From Bacteroidales bacterium (GTDB taxonomy: Bacteria > Bacteroidota > Bacteroidia > Bacteroidales > JAFGXI01), in contig DAOVTE010000003.1 in assembly GCA_030627705.1 (NCBI GenBank), positions 1 through 39,288 on the forward strand: 39,288 bases of DNA, written 5' to 3'. A model generated the notes under the pieces. The model saw only the letters and a list, made by a program, of their open reading frames with translations. It had not been told where the DNA came from and did no database searches. This document shows positions 7,890-17,437 of the stretch, piece after piece; within the stretch, counting starts at the first letter, position 1, and every line of letters begins with the position of its first letter. Both the position numbers and the translations under genes were made by a program.

Positions 7890-10364
7890 TTAAAAATTTT
7901 GTCCTATAATAAAATGAAATTGGCCTTTATTTGATCCTGGTTTTCCTGGAATATCATCGAAACCATAACCCCAATCTACGCCTAACTTTCCAAACATTGG
8001 CAAGAAAATTCTTACTCCTACTCCTGCTGATCTATGAATAGAAAATGGATTAAAGTCTTCTTTTTTATACCAAGCATTTCCTCCCTCTACAAAAGCCAAG
8101 CCATATAATGTAGCAGATGGATTTGGTGAAATAAGGTATCTTAACTCCATTGTAAATTTATTATAAATATTACCCCCGTTAGAAGGTGTTAAAGATGAGT
8201 TCTCATAACCACGTAGAGCAATTGTTTCTGTTCCTCCTATATTGTAACTCATTAATCCATCACCACCAACATTAAATCCTCCAAATGGAGAAGGGCCTAA
8301 ATCTTTATTAAATAATCCTAGAATACCAAATTCTGCTTTAGTATTTAAAACTAAATCACCAATAATTTTGGTAAATACAGAGCCACTAAATTTCCATTTG
8401 TGATACTCAATAAATTTATATTTATCTTGATCAGACATAGTTGAATAGTCTTTATCCTCAAATGCTGAGTAAGGTGGTGTAATTTGCAGAGAAACTGAGA
8501 ATAAAGATCCTTTTCGAGGGTAAATAGGTTTGTCTACCGAAGATCTTGAGACACTAGTTAAAAAGCTAACATCATTTGCAATACCATCATTAAATGTAAA
8601 TAGAGAATAATACTCATAATTATTTAAATCATATAAACTATAGCTTAATGAATTATACAGTTGAAAGTAATCATCTGGCCATTTTAATCTTCTACCTAAA
8701 CCTAATGATAAACCTGTAATTTTCATAGATTGTCTGCCTTCTTCTCCAGTTCTAATTCCGTTAGAAAGTATTGTGTGGTATGCAGAAACTGATAATGAAT
8801 TTGGCTTTTTACCACCAAGCCATGGTTCTACAAACGACATATTATACGCTTGATAATAAAGCCCATTTGACTGTGCTCTTATACTAAGTCGTTGTCCATC
8901 GCCAGCAGGTAGTGGTCGCCAAGCTTCTTTCTTAAACATATTCTTTGTGGAGAAATTATTAAATGATATACCTAAAGTACCAACTATCATTTGTGCACCC
9001 CAACCTCCAGAAAGTTCTATTTGATCAGATGGTTGCTCTTCTACAATATATTCTAAATCTACAGTTCCATCAACTGGATTTGGTACAGGGTTAACATTTA
9101 GTTTTTCGGCATTAAAGTATCCTAATTGAGAAAGTTCTCTTTGGGTTCTAATAATATCTGCCCTAGAAAAAAGCTCACCAGGTTTTGTTGTTATCTCTCT
9201 ACGAATAACGTGTTCATTTGTTTTTGTATTTCCAACTATAGTTACATTTTTTATTGTTGCTTGTTTGCCTTCATAAATTCTAATTTCTAAATCGATAGAA
9301 TCATTTTCTACATTCACTTCTACAGGAATGGCAGAGAAAAATAAATACCCATTATCTAAATAAAGCGAGCTAACTCCAACAGGACTGATACTTAGTTTAT
9401 CATCTAATACAGTTTGATTAAATATATCTCCTTTATGAATTCCTAATATCTCAGAGAGTAATTTAGAGCTGTATTTTGTATTTCCTACCCAAGTTATATT
9501 TCTAAAATAATATTTATTACCCTCTTTAATTTTAATATCAATATTAAGTAAGTCTTCGCTAAAATTATAAATTGTATCGCTAATTATTTGTGCATCGCGA
9601 TACCCTAATTCATTATATTTTGCGATAATACCGCGCTTGTCTGTTTTGAAATTAGAGTCAATAAATTTTGATGCTTTAAAAATCCCGTACCATCGTTTTT
9701 TCTTAGTTTCTTTCATTGCTTTAAGCAATTTGTTTTCTGGTAGGGCCTTATTTCCATCGAAAATAATAGCATTTATTTTTACCTTTTCTTTCTTGTCTAC
9801 ATTAATATTAATAATAATACTGTTTGCTAACAAGGAATCATTTTCTTGTGTAATTTCTACGGTAGTTTTATAAAAGCCCTTATCAATAAAATAATTTTTA
9901 ATAATATTTGTAGTATTACTTACAATGTTATCCGTTATCTGATTTCCTTTTACTAAATTTATTGTTTCTCGTAAATCGTCAGCTTCTGATTTCTTTATTC
10001 CGTGAAATGAGAATTTTGATAATCTTGGTCGTTCTTGTAAATAGATATCTAAGAATATCTGATCTTTTATATTTTTAACAATTGTGATTTTAACATCGGA
10101 GAATAAATTTTGTTTCCATAATTTTTTTATTGCTCCAGATATTTTATCACCAGGAACATTTATTACATCTCCAACTTGTAAACCAGAAAGTTGTATTAAT
10201 ACATTTTCGTCTAAAAACTTTACACCAGATATTGTAATTCCTCCAATTTTATATTCTTTAGGACTAGTGTAATCTACTTCGAAACCAGAGTTTAAACTCA
10301 CTTGTGAGAATAAGCTAAGGCTTGCAAACAATATTATTACTAATGTTATTATTCGTATTTTCAT
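7890..10364 (-). CDS. bamA: Outer membrane protein assembly factor BamA (POTRA repeats + Omp85 barrel)
   Basis: Several POTRA-like repeats (IGGITISGVKFLDENVL..., YYFRNITWVGNTKY..., ATIKNVTIVGNTKTNEHVIRREI), the barrel LRGYE motif, and a C-terminal FHFIIGQNF. Confidence 0.95.
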   Translation of the reverse strand: MKIRIITLVIILFASLSLFSQVSLNSGFEVDYTSPKEYKIGGITISGVKFLDENVLIQLSGLQVGDVINVPGDKISGAIKKLWKQNLFSDVKITIVKNIKDQIFLDIYLQERPRLSKFSFHGIKKSEADDLRETINLVKGNQITDNIVSNTTNIIKNYFIDKGFYKTTVEITQENDSLLANSIIININVDKKEKVKINAIIFDGNKALPENKLLKAMKETKKKRWYGIFKASKFIDSNFKTDKRGIIAKYNELGYRDAQIISDTIYNFSEDLLNIDIKIKEGNKYYFRNITWVGNTKYSSKLLSEILGIHKGDIFNQTVLDDKLSISPVGVSSLYLDNGYLFFSAIPVEVNVENDSIDLEIRIYEGKQATIKNVTIVGNTKTNEHVIRREITTKPGELFSRADIIRTQRELSQLGYFNAEKLNVNPVPNPVDGTVDLEYIVEEQPSDQIELSGGWGAQMIVGTLGISFNNFSTKNMFKKEAWRPLPAGDGQRLSIRAQSNGLYYQAYNMSFVEPWLGGKKPNSLSVSAYHTILSNGIRTGEEGRQSMKITGLSLGLGRRLKWPDDYFQLYNSLSYSLYDLNNYEYYSLFTFNDGIANDVSFLTSVSRSSVDKPIYPRKGSLFSVSLQITPPYSAFEDKDYSTMSDQDKYKFIEYHKWKFSGSVFTKIIGDLVLNTKAEFGILGLFNKDLGPSPFGGFNVGGDGLMSYNIGGTETIALRGYENSSLTPSNGGNIYNKFTMELRYLISPNPSATLYGLAFVEGGNAWYKKEDFNPFSIHRSAGVGVRIFLPMFGKLGVDWGYGFDDIPGKPGSNKGQFHFIIGQNF

Positions 10365-10378
10365 TTGATATTTATTGT

Positions 10379-11116
10379 TTATACTTGTTCGCTTGTTTTT
10401 CCATATCTTCTTTCTCTTTCCTGATAATTAATGATTGCATTAAAAAAATCATCTTTTGTAAATTCAGGCCAAAGTTTTTCTGTAAAATATAGCTCTGAAT
10501 ATGCTATCTGCCAAAGTAAAAAGTTGCTTATTCTATACTCTCCGCTGGTTCTAATAAGTAAGTCAGGGTCTGGCACATTATAAGTAGTTAAGTATTTACT
10601 AAATTCATCTTCTGTTATATTAGAATCTGATATTTTACCTAACTTTACATCTTCTATTATTTTATTTGCTGCATTAGTTATTTCCCATCTAGAGCTGTAA
10701 CTTAATGCTAATACTAGTGTTAATCCTTTATTGTTTTCGGTAAGTTTTAAAGCATCATTTAGTTTCTTTTGAACTTTTGATGGTAAACTTTCTATATTAC
10801 CTATTGTTAATAATCTTACTCCTTGTTTGTGCAATTTCTCAATTTCGGAGCTTATTGTTGATACAAGTAATTGCATTAATGCTTCTACTTCTAGTTTTGG
10901 TCTATTCCAATTTTCGGTAGAAAAAGCATATAATGTTAAGAATTTAACTCCAGCTTGAGCAGCAGCTTCAACTACTACTTTTACAGTTTTTACGCCACTT
11001 TTATGACCAAAGATTCTTAAGTTTCCTAGTTTTTTTGCCCACCTACCATTTCCATCCATAATAATGGCTACATGTTTAGGAACTTGGTCTTTTTCTATAT
11101 TATTTATTATGCTCAT
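10379..11116 (-). CDS. uppS: Isoprenyl transferase (undecaprenyl diphosphate synthase)
   Basis: HVAIIMDGNGRWAKK, YAFSTENWNRP, and DLLIRTSGEYRISNFLLWQ. Confidence 0.96.
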   Translation of the reverse strand: MSIINNIEKDQVPKHVAIIMDGNGRWAKKLGNLRIFGHKSGVKTVKVVVEAAAQAGVKFLTLYAFSTENWNRPKLEVEALMQLLVSTISSEIEKLHKQGVRLLTIGNIESLPSKVQKKLNDALKLTENNKGLTLVLALSYSSRWEITNAANKIIEDVKLGKISDSNITEDEFSKYLTTYNVPDPDLLIRTSGEYRISNFLLWQIAYSELYFTEKLWPEFTKDDFFNAIINYQERERRYGKTSEQV

Positions 11117-11121
11117 AAAAT

Positions 11122-11805
11122 TTAATAATCGTATGCTCTACATTTACCTCCACTACTATATATTTTGTAAGTAATAAAAGCCGCTGTTAATGAATACCAA
11201 TCTTTATCGTGAAAATAGCTAAGCTGTTTTGTTTCTATATTGTTGAATGCATCGTCTTTTACTCCTGCTAGGTTATCTAGTTGATCTGTAAATGTTTTTC
11301 TAAAACCTAATTCTATTCCAGCAGCTAATTTTTTGCTTATGTTAAATTTAAAACCTACTCCCATTGGCAATGCTATTTGTAATGGTTTACTTGCATTTGA
11401 TGCATATAATACAGATAATCCAAAAAAAGTATATGTAGTATATGGAGTTTTATCATCACCTATACTATATGGTAGAAAATTAAATTCGCCTTGTGCTGTT
11501 AATTCATAAATATTAGTAGCAAATGATGATCCTCTTTGGGTTTGGTAGCCATAATTTGAAGTATTATCATCTCCAGATAGTTTAGAATATATAAAAGCTG
11601 CTTTTAATGAATACCTAGCATTATAATTAAACTTGTAAAATGCTCCACCTCCAATATTTAGATTTTTATATTGCGTGCCAGTATTCATATCACCTAAATA
11701 ATATGCGCCTCCAGCTAACAAACCTAAATCTGCATTTTTCTGCGAGAATGTTTGCATACTAGACATTAAAATTAAAATATATGTTACAAAGGTTCTATTC
11801 ATCAA
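11122..11805 (-). CDS. DUF6089-like outer membrane beta-barrel protein
   Basis: Signal peptide, LGLLAGGAYYLGDMN, and GVGFKFNISKKLAAGIELGFRKTFTDQLDN; located between uppS and nadK. Confidence 0.75.
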   Translation of the reverse strand: MMNRTFVTYILILMSSMQTFSQKNADLGLLAGGAYYLGDMNTGTQYKNLNIGGGAFYKFNYNARYSLKAAFIYSKLSGDDNTSNYGYQTQRGSSFATNIYELTAQGEFNFLPYSIGDDKTPYTTYTFFGLSVLYASNASKPLQIALPMGVGFKFNISKKLAAGIELGFRKTFTDQLDNLAGVKDDAFNNIETKQLSYFHDKDWYSLTAAFITYKIYSSGGKCRAYDY

Positions 11806-11851
11806 TAATTAACATAGCTAGCGAAAGTAATACAATTTATTAAATGGATTA

Positions 11852-11890
11852 AAAAAAACTTGCGCTATTTGTAATAACGCAAGTTTTTTT
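11852..11890 (-). terminator. Intrinsic terminator downstream of 11910..12686
   Basis: AAAAAAACTTGCG ... CGCAAGTTTTTTT perfect 13-nt arms. Confidence 0.8.
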
Positions 11891-11909
11891 AACATATTAT
11901 AACTATAAC

Positions 11910-12686
11910 CTAGAACCTAGGTAAACCGCTACGTGATGTTCTTAATTTGTAAGACAAAGATACGTGAATAAAATTATATACATCTTTGCTTGTTGAGTTA
12001 ATATCTGCATGATTGTCTAAATAATCGGTAGTGGTAAATCTTTGGCTAAGCTCTAATCCTAGTGATAACTTTCTGTTAATACCATATTTAAAGCCAATGC
12101 CAACTGGGAATGCAATGCTTACTTTACTATAATCTTCTCCTTTAGATGTTATGTATTGATCATCTGCTGAATGGTAACTAGTTTCCCCAGCATATTTTAC
12201 TTTAGGATTAAAGTAGAAGCCTCCAACACCAGCAAAAATATATGTGTTTACATTTGAAACTCTAAATCTTCTAAGATTAGAAAAAGTATATCTTGTTCCG
12301 AATCTTTCTTTTAGTATAGAGTACTCGAATTGACCAGAAAACTCAATTATTGGTGAGTAAAATGATAATTGCCTTTGATTTCTTCCTATATTTGAAGTGT
12401 AAGTATCAGAGCCATTAACCCAACCGTTAATAATATTAACTTTAACGGCCATTAGTTCTTTCAATTTATATCTAGCACCAATAAAAACAGAAGGTCTTGT
12501 TCCTATTAAGTCAAGGTCTTTGATGTACCCTGCATTACCATCGCTACCACCTAAATCTGTAAATGTATTTGAAGCACCTATCCCATAAATAACTTCGTAT
12601 CTAGTTCTTTTCCACCTTTGTGCCGATGAAAGCATAGGTAAAATCAATAGAGCAATAAGTGTTATTATTATATATTTTTTCATCAT
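11910..12686 (-). CDS. DUF6089-like outer membrane protein, paralogue 2
   Basis: Signal peptide, RWKRTRYEVIYGIGASNTFTDLGG, and GIGFKYGINRKLSLGLELSQRFTTTDYLD. Confidence 0.8.
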   Translation of the reverse strand: MMKKYIIITLIALLILPMLSSAQRWKRTRYEVIYGIGASNTFTDLGGSDGNAGYIKDLDLIGTRPSVFIGARYKLKELMAVKVNIINGWVNGSDTYTSNIGRNQRQLSFYSPIIEFSGQFEYSILKERFGTRYTFSNLRRFRVSNVNTYIFAGVGGFYFNPKVKYAGETSYHSADDQYITSKGEDYSKVSIAFPVGIGFKYGINRKLSLGLELSQRFTTTDYLDNHADINSTSKDVYNFIHVSLSYKLRTSRSGLPRF

Positions 12687-12702
12687 AATTCTGATTAATT
12701 TA

Positions 12703-12732
12703 CAAATCTAATCATTTTATAGTTTATTTCAA
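12703..12732 (-). promoter_or_regulatory. Bacteroidetes-type promoter (TTTG-N19-TAGATTTG) for 11910..12686
   Basis: On the minus strand, TTG (12730-12732), 19-nt spacer, TAGATTTG (12703-12710), 17 bp upstream of the ATG. Confidence 0.65.
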
Positions 12733-12755
12733 ACTACTACATTATTTTTTATTTA

Positions 12756-13661
12756 CTAAAACTTAGGTAAACCTTTTCTTGTAGTTCTTAATTTATAAGT
12801 TAAATTAAAGACCATAAACATGTAACTATCATTGTTATCTGAGTTTCCTCTTTGTTGATTTGATGCAGTCCAGCTAGGGTTTTCACCGTCAGAGGGATCG
12901 GCTAAATACGCAGCTATTTCTCCGTTATTTTCTGCAATTTCAGAATTTATATAATATGTTGTACTAACATCATCAATATAATCAGTAAATGTTTTTCTCA
13001 TTCCTAGCTCTAAACCAAAGCTCCACTTTCTATTTATTCCATATTTAAACCCTATCCCGTAAGGTATTGCAACTGAAACACGGCTATATTTCTCTCGTGA
13101 AGGGATAAGCTCTTGACCTTCTGTGCCTAATGGTTGTAATGCATGCCAATCGCCATCGGCTGTTTGTCCTTTTGGATTAAACCAGAAGCCTGCTATTCCA
13201 GCAAAAAGATATGTATTTGTTTTAAATCCTTTTACTCCTCTAATTCTTCTAAGATTATATCTATGTCCAACCCTTTCTTTTATTATTGAATACTCTATTT
13301 GGGCTGACAACTCTGTTAATGGAGATTTAAAAACTAGATTTCTATTACGGCGCGATGCTTCACTAGTTATTTTATCACTTCCTGATAACATTCCATATGA
13401 TAAAGCACTTTTTATTGCAATGCTCTCTGCAATTTTATATCTAAAACCTAGAGAAACTAGTGGACGTGTCATTTTAAACTCAAAATCTCTTAAGTAGTTA
13501 GATCCTTTTCTATCTGCACCACCAAGTTCGCCCAAAAAATTTGTTGCGCCAACACCATAAAATACTTCATACCTCATTCTTTTCCACCTTGCTGAACGTT
13601 GCGAAAACACAGAAGAAACAATAAATATCAATGATAATATTACTAAAAATATTTTTCTCAT
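12756..13661 (-). CDS. DUF6089-like outer membrane protein, paralogue 3
   Basis: RWKRMRYEVFYGVGATNFLGELGGADRKG closely resembles paralogue 2. ATG (MRKIFLVIL) at 13661 preferred over the GTG at 13673. Confidence 0.8.
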   Translation of the reverse strand: MRKIFLVILSLIFIVSSVFSQRSARWKRMRYEVFYGVGATNFLGELGGADRKGSNYLRDFEFKMTRPLVSLGFRYKIAESIAIKSALSYGMLSGSDKITSEASRRNRNLVFKSPLTELSAQIEYSIIKERVGHRYNLRRIRGVKGFKTNTYLFAGIAGFWFNPKGQTADGDWHALQPLGTEGQELIPSREKYSRVSVAIPYGIGFKYGINRKWSFGLELGMRKTFTDYIDDVSTTYYINSEIAENNGEIAAYLADPSDGENPSWTASNQQRGNSDNNDSYMFMVFNLTYKLRTTRKGLPKF

Positions 13662-13688
13662 TTTTTTATACACTCAATGTTAAAGAAA

Positions 13689-13696
13689 CAAATGTA
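13689..13696 (-). promoter_or_regulatory. Candidate -7 element TACATTTG for 12756..13661
   Basis: TAnnTTTG match upstream of the start; no clear -33. Confidence 0.4.
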
Positions 13697-13735
13697 ATTG
13701 TTTTAATGTTAGATAATAAATTTTTAATATTTTTT

Positions 13736-14617
13736 TTAATTTCTTTTATCAACACCCCACATTAACTTGTTTCTAATTGTAGAGAAATAATCTATTTCGC
13801 TAAACTTAACAAATTTAATTGTGTTAGTTGATTTAGTAATTTTTATAACAGAAGATGAAGATATTTTTTCTGAACGTGAGTCGAGTGTAAGTAAGTAGTT
13901 TTTGCTTCTTCCTTCAATTTTAATTGTAATTTTCTTATCATCTTTAATTACAATAGGTCTTACAGTTAGAGTATGTGGGGCGATTGGAGTAATAATAAAA
14001 TTTTCGGAATTGGGTACTACAATTGGACCACCTACACTTAGCGAATATGCTGTTGATCCTGATGGTGTAGAAATAATTAAGCCGTCTGCCCAATATGAAT
14101 TTACAAAAATATCGTCTAAATACACATGAATAGTAATCATTGAAGCTGTATCTTTTTTTACAACAGTAAGTTCATTTAAAGCATAATTAAAATCAGAGAA
14201 ATTATTGTCTACTGTATCTAATTCTAATAATACTCGCTCTTCAATTGTAAACCTTTTATTTAAAACATCGTTAACTGCCTCTTTAATATTCTCTTTTGAA
14301 ATGTCAGAAAGAAAGCCTAAACGCCCAATATTTATACCCACTATTGGGATGTTCTTATCTCTAACATATGTTATTGCATCTAATATTGTTCCATCTCCTC
14401 CTAAACAAAAAACAAAATCAATATCTGATGTAAGTTCTTCGTGTTTAAGAAATGTTTTTATTATTGAGCTGTTTTTGTTTTGCTTTAGTGATTTTAGGAG
14501 TGGTTCAAACATTAAATATTCAACATCATTATCATCAAAAACACTTAATAGCTCCGTTATATACTTAACAGATTCCTTTTTTACATTTTTTCCAAATATT
14601 GCTGCTTTCATATTCAT
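13736..14617 (-). CDS. nadK: NAD kinase
   Basis: FCLGGDGTILDAI, GINIGRLGFLSD, and STPSGSTAYSLSVGGPIV. Confidence 0.96.
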   Translation of the reverse strand: MNMKAAIFGKNVKKESVKYITELLSVFDDNDVEYLMFEPLLKSLKQNKNSSIIKTFLKHEELTSDIDFVFCLGGDGTILDAITYVRDKNIPIVGINIGRLGFLSDISKENIKEAVNDVLNKRFTIEERVLLELDTVDNNFSDFNYALNELTVVKKDTASMITIHVYLDDIFVNSYWADGLIISTPSGSTAYSLSVGGPIVVPNSENFIITPIAPHTLTVRPIVIKDDKKITIKIEGRSKNYLLTLDSRSEKISSSSVIKITKSTNTIKFVKFSEIDYFSTIRNKLMWGVDKRN

Positions 14618-15994
14618 TTATATTGACGATGCAAGGTGTAAATATATTCCTTTCATTCCAAATTTATTAATTGAATATTCTATTCTTAATACTTTATCGT
14701 AATATGATACAAAATCAATTCCAATACCGTACGAATAAATGTATTGATTTTCCATAATATTTGAAATATTGTTATATTTTGACTTTATGTATCCAAAATC
14801 ATAGTATAGGTTAATATACATTGATAATGGTATTTTTTTAAATTTATTTGAAGGTATAAAATTAAATTCTTTTGTGTATTTTTTTAGTAATTCAAATTTT
14901 ATATTATTCTGAGAATAATTATAATAATTACCGTTTAATAGATAATACTCATAACCACGTAAAAAATCTTCATATCCTAATGTGTTAGAAAAATAATAAG
15001 AATTATTTGTTGATAACTGAAACTTAATTATGTCTTTTGTTTGAAAATAAAAACGATTTGCAAATTTTTTATAATATCTAAAGTCCGCTTTTATTTTAAA
15101 GTCTGAAAACTCTTTTAAATTAAAAGATTCTTTTAAATTTATGTTGTAAAAACAACCGTTAAGAGCATAATATTTATAATCCCTAGTATCACGAGATATA
15201 TTATATGAAATATTTATATAATTAATCTTATTTTGATTTTCTGTAAAATAATCAGAATTTAAACTAATTATTGAATCGTTTACATTTATATGTGCAAATT
15301 CCAATCCAAAACTATGGGTATTATAAAACCTAGGTCTGTAAGAATAAATAAAGGAAGAATAATACTGTTGCCTTAAATAAACATCATCTAAACGAAGATA
15401 GGTTGGCTCATTATTTATTGTATTGTATGCTATTTCATGTTGTTGAAAATAAAATAAGTTTACATTTATTCCATGCTTTTTCAATTTATCAATATATGGT
15501 TTGCTGTATGATATTGAGTATTGTTCTTTGTAACCGTGCCTTGCTTTAATTTTAAGTTCTTCTCTCTTGCCTCTAAAATTATATTTTACAAAATATCCTC
15601 CGTAATTAACTTTACTCCAATCTTTATTACGGATAAACGTACTAAAGTTTTTATCTGCATGTTCGAAAATTGGATAAGGCCACAAATACCACCTTTCTTC
15701 TAATTTCACATAAATTGTAATATTATTAGAGGTGTTAATCTTATAATAAATATTTATATCGTTGAACAAAGAAATATTAATTAAATTACTTTTACTTCTC
15801 TCTATTTTTTGCTTTAGTATGTGGTTATTCAATGTGTCGTTTACAGAAAAAGTTAATTCTCTAAGAATAATATCAGGTTTAGTTTTTTCGTTTCCAGATA
15901 TTTCAATCTTATTAATAATATACTCTTGAGAGAATATATTATTGCTAATAATAAGCAATATAAATATAATAATATTTATTGTAAATATTTTCAA
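14618..15994 (-). CDS. Short Omp85-superfamily-like protein (one N-terminal POTRA-like segment + predicted barrel)
   Basis: Signal peptide; YIINKIEISGNEKTKPDIILRELTFSVNDTLN resembles a POTRA start; barrel motif EDFLRGYEYY parallels LRGYE of the BamA in this window. Confidence 0.7.
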   Translation of the reverse strand: MKIFTINIIIFILLIISNNIFSQEYIINKIEISGNEKTKPDIILRELTFSVNDTLNNHILKQKIERSKSNLINISLFNDINIYYKINTSNNITIYVKLEERWYLWPYPIFEHADKNFSTFIRNKDWSKVNYGGYFVKYNFRGKREELKIKARHGYKEQYSISYSKPYIDKLKKHGINVNLFYFQQHEIAYNTINNEPTYLRLDDVYLRQQYYSSFIYSYRPRFYNTHSFGLEFAHINVNDSIISLNSDYFTENQNKINYINISYNISRDTRDYKYYALNGCFYNINLKESFNLKEFSDFKIKADFRYYKKFANRFYFQTKDIIKFQLSTNNSYYFSNTLGYEDFLRGYEYYLLNGNYYNYSQNNIKFELLKKYTKEFNFIPSNKFKKIPLSMYINLYYDFGYIKSKYNNISNIMENQYIYSYGIGIDFVSYYDKVLRIEYSINKFGMKGIYLHLASSI

Positions 15995-15995
15995 A

Positions 15996-16661
15996 TTAGA
16001 TATTCATATAATTAATAAATTCATCGTACCTGTCTTTATATACATCTTCTGACAAGTCTTTTTCTAGAAACGAAAACTTTATAGTATAATCATATCGGTT
16101 AAAAGTTTGTATTATTGATGTTATATCAACAACATTTACCTTTATTGTTAATTCTAATTTTGTTGAATCTTGTATATGATTTAAATATAGTCCTAATATT
16201 TTAGCATTATTATTTTCTATAATATTTGCAACCTCAGATAAAAAATAATCGTTGGAATTAAGCTCCAAAACAATAATGCTACCTTGCTCTGAGGAATTAA
16301 TTAATCTAGAAAAAATTTGTACTAAATCAGAAATAGAGATAGCACCCAAATAAATGTTTTTTCGATCTAAAACAGGAATTACTGTTAATTTATTTTTCGC
16401 AACAACATCAATAATCTCATAAATATGTTGATCGCTATATACAAATGAATTTGACAAAGATAGATTATGATTCCCAATAGCTATTTCTGACATATTCAAA
16501 TCAAATATATCGCTTTCAGAAACTAAGCCAAGAAATTCTCTATTATTGACAATTGGTAGATGTGATACTTTAAAAATTTCCATCCAATTTAGAGCTTCAT
16601 CACCTGTATTAGATGTTTTTAAAGGATGAATTATTTCAGAAATTAATTCTTTTGCAAACAT
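15996..16661 (-). CDS. CBS domain pair protein with C-terminal ACT-like region
   Basis: Two CBS-type segments (HLPIVNNREFLGLVSESDI, VIPVLDRKNIYLGAISISDLVQIF) and a C-terminal region SIIVLELNSNDYFLSEVANIIENNNAKILG. Confidence 0.85.
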   Translation of the reverse strand: MFAKELISEIIHPLKTSNTGDEALNWMEIFKVSHLPIVNNREFLGLVSESDIFDLNMSEIAIGNHNLSLSNSFVYSDQHIYEIIDVVAKNKLTVIPVLDRKNIYLGAISISDLVQIFSRLINSSEQGSIIVLELNSNDYFLSEVANIIENNNAKILGLYLNHIQDSTKLELTIKVNVVDITSIIQTFNRYDYTIKFSFLEKDLSEDVYKDRYDEFINYMNI

Positions 16662-16691
16662 AAAAAACTATTTAAAAATATTAATTTAGCA

Positions 16692-16724
16692 CAAATTTAT
16701 AAAATAATTATTAATTGATGCAAA
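16692..16724 (-). promoter_or_regulatory. Bacteroidetes-type promoter (TTTG-N21-TAAATTTG) for the CBS-nadK direction
   Basis: On the minus strand, TTTG (16721-16724), 21-nt spacer, TAAATTTG (16692-16699). Its -33 overlaps the pdxJ start region. Confidence 0.55.
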
Positions 16725-17437
16725 TGACTAGATTAAGTGTAAATATAAATAAAATTGCAACAATAAGAAATGCTCGTGGAGGTAATAATCCAAATGTTTC
16801 GAAAGCTGCAATAGATTGCGAGAATTTTGGCGCTGAAGGAATAACAATTCATCCTAGACCAGACGAAAGGCATATTAGATACTCAGATGTTTTTGATATT
16901 AAGCCAAACATTAAAACAGAATTTAATATTGAGGGGTATCCTAATAAGAAATTTATGGATCTTGTTGCAAAAGTAAAACCAACACAAGTAACTTTGGTTC
17001 CAGATTCTCCAGATGTTCTAACATCTAATGCGGGCTGGAACACAATAAAAAATAAATCACTTTTGCAAGAAATTATTTCTGAACTAAAGAAAAATAATAT
17101 TAGAACATCAATTTTTATTGACACTAACCTAGATAATATTAATAATGCTGTTTATACTGGCACCGATAGAATAGAATTATACACTGAACCATATGCTGCA
17201 AATTATTTTATAGATAAAGAAAAAGCAATTGCGCCTTTTATTATTGCTGCAGAAGCTGCTAATAAATTGGGATTAGGAATAAATGCTGGTCATGATCTAG
17301 ATTTACTCAACCTTAAATATTTTAAACAAAAAGTTCAGTATTTAGACGAGGTTTCCATCGGTCATGCGCTTATTTCTGATGCACTTTACCTTGGTTTAGA
17401 GAATACTATTCAATTATATTTACGAGAACTTAAATAA
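16724..17437 (+). CDS. pdxJ: Pyridoxine 5'-phosphate synthase
   Basis: [38 protein letters not shown], and [16 protein letters not shown] opens at 16715 (TTG); ATG at 16718 or 16724 is more likely. Confidence 0.95.
   Translation: MTRLSVNINKIATIRNARGGNNPNVSKAAIDCENFGAEGITIHPRPDERHIRYSDVFDIKPNIKTEFNIEGYPNKKFMDLVAKVKPTQVTLVPDSPDVLTSNAGWNTIKNKSLLQEIISELKKNNIRTSIFIDTNLDNINNAVYTGTDRIELYTEPYAANYFIDKEKAIAPFIIAAEAANKLGLGINAGHDLDLLNLKYFKQKVQYLDEVSIGHALISDALYLGLENTIQLYLRELK

Noticed and set aside
13123-13497. Plus-strand 124-aa ORF antisense to the DUF6089-like gene
   Set aside because: Shadow ORF of a paralogous coding region; no signal or domain.
13666-13674. TTATACACT as a DnaA box
   Set aside because: Single near-match in AT-rich DNA, not clustered and far from dnaA.
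14205-14702. Plus-strand 165-aa ORF antisense to nadK
   Set aside because: Spans the nadK/Omp85-like junction antisense; no homologous-looking motif.
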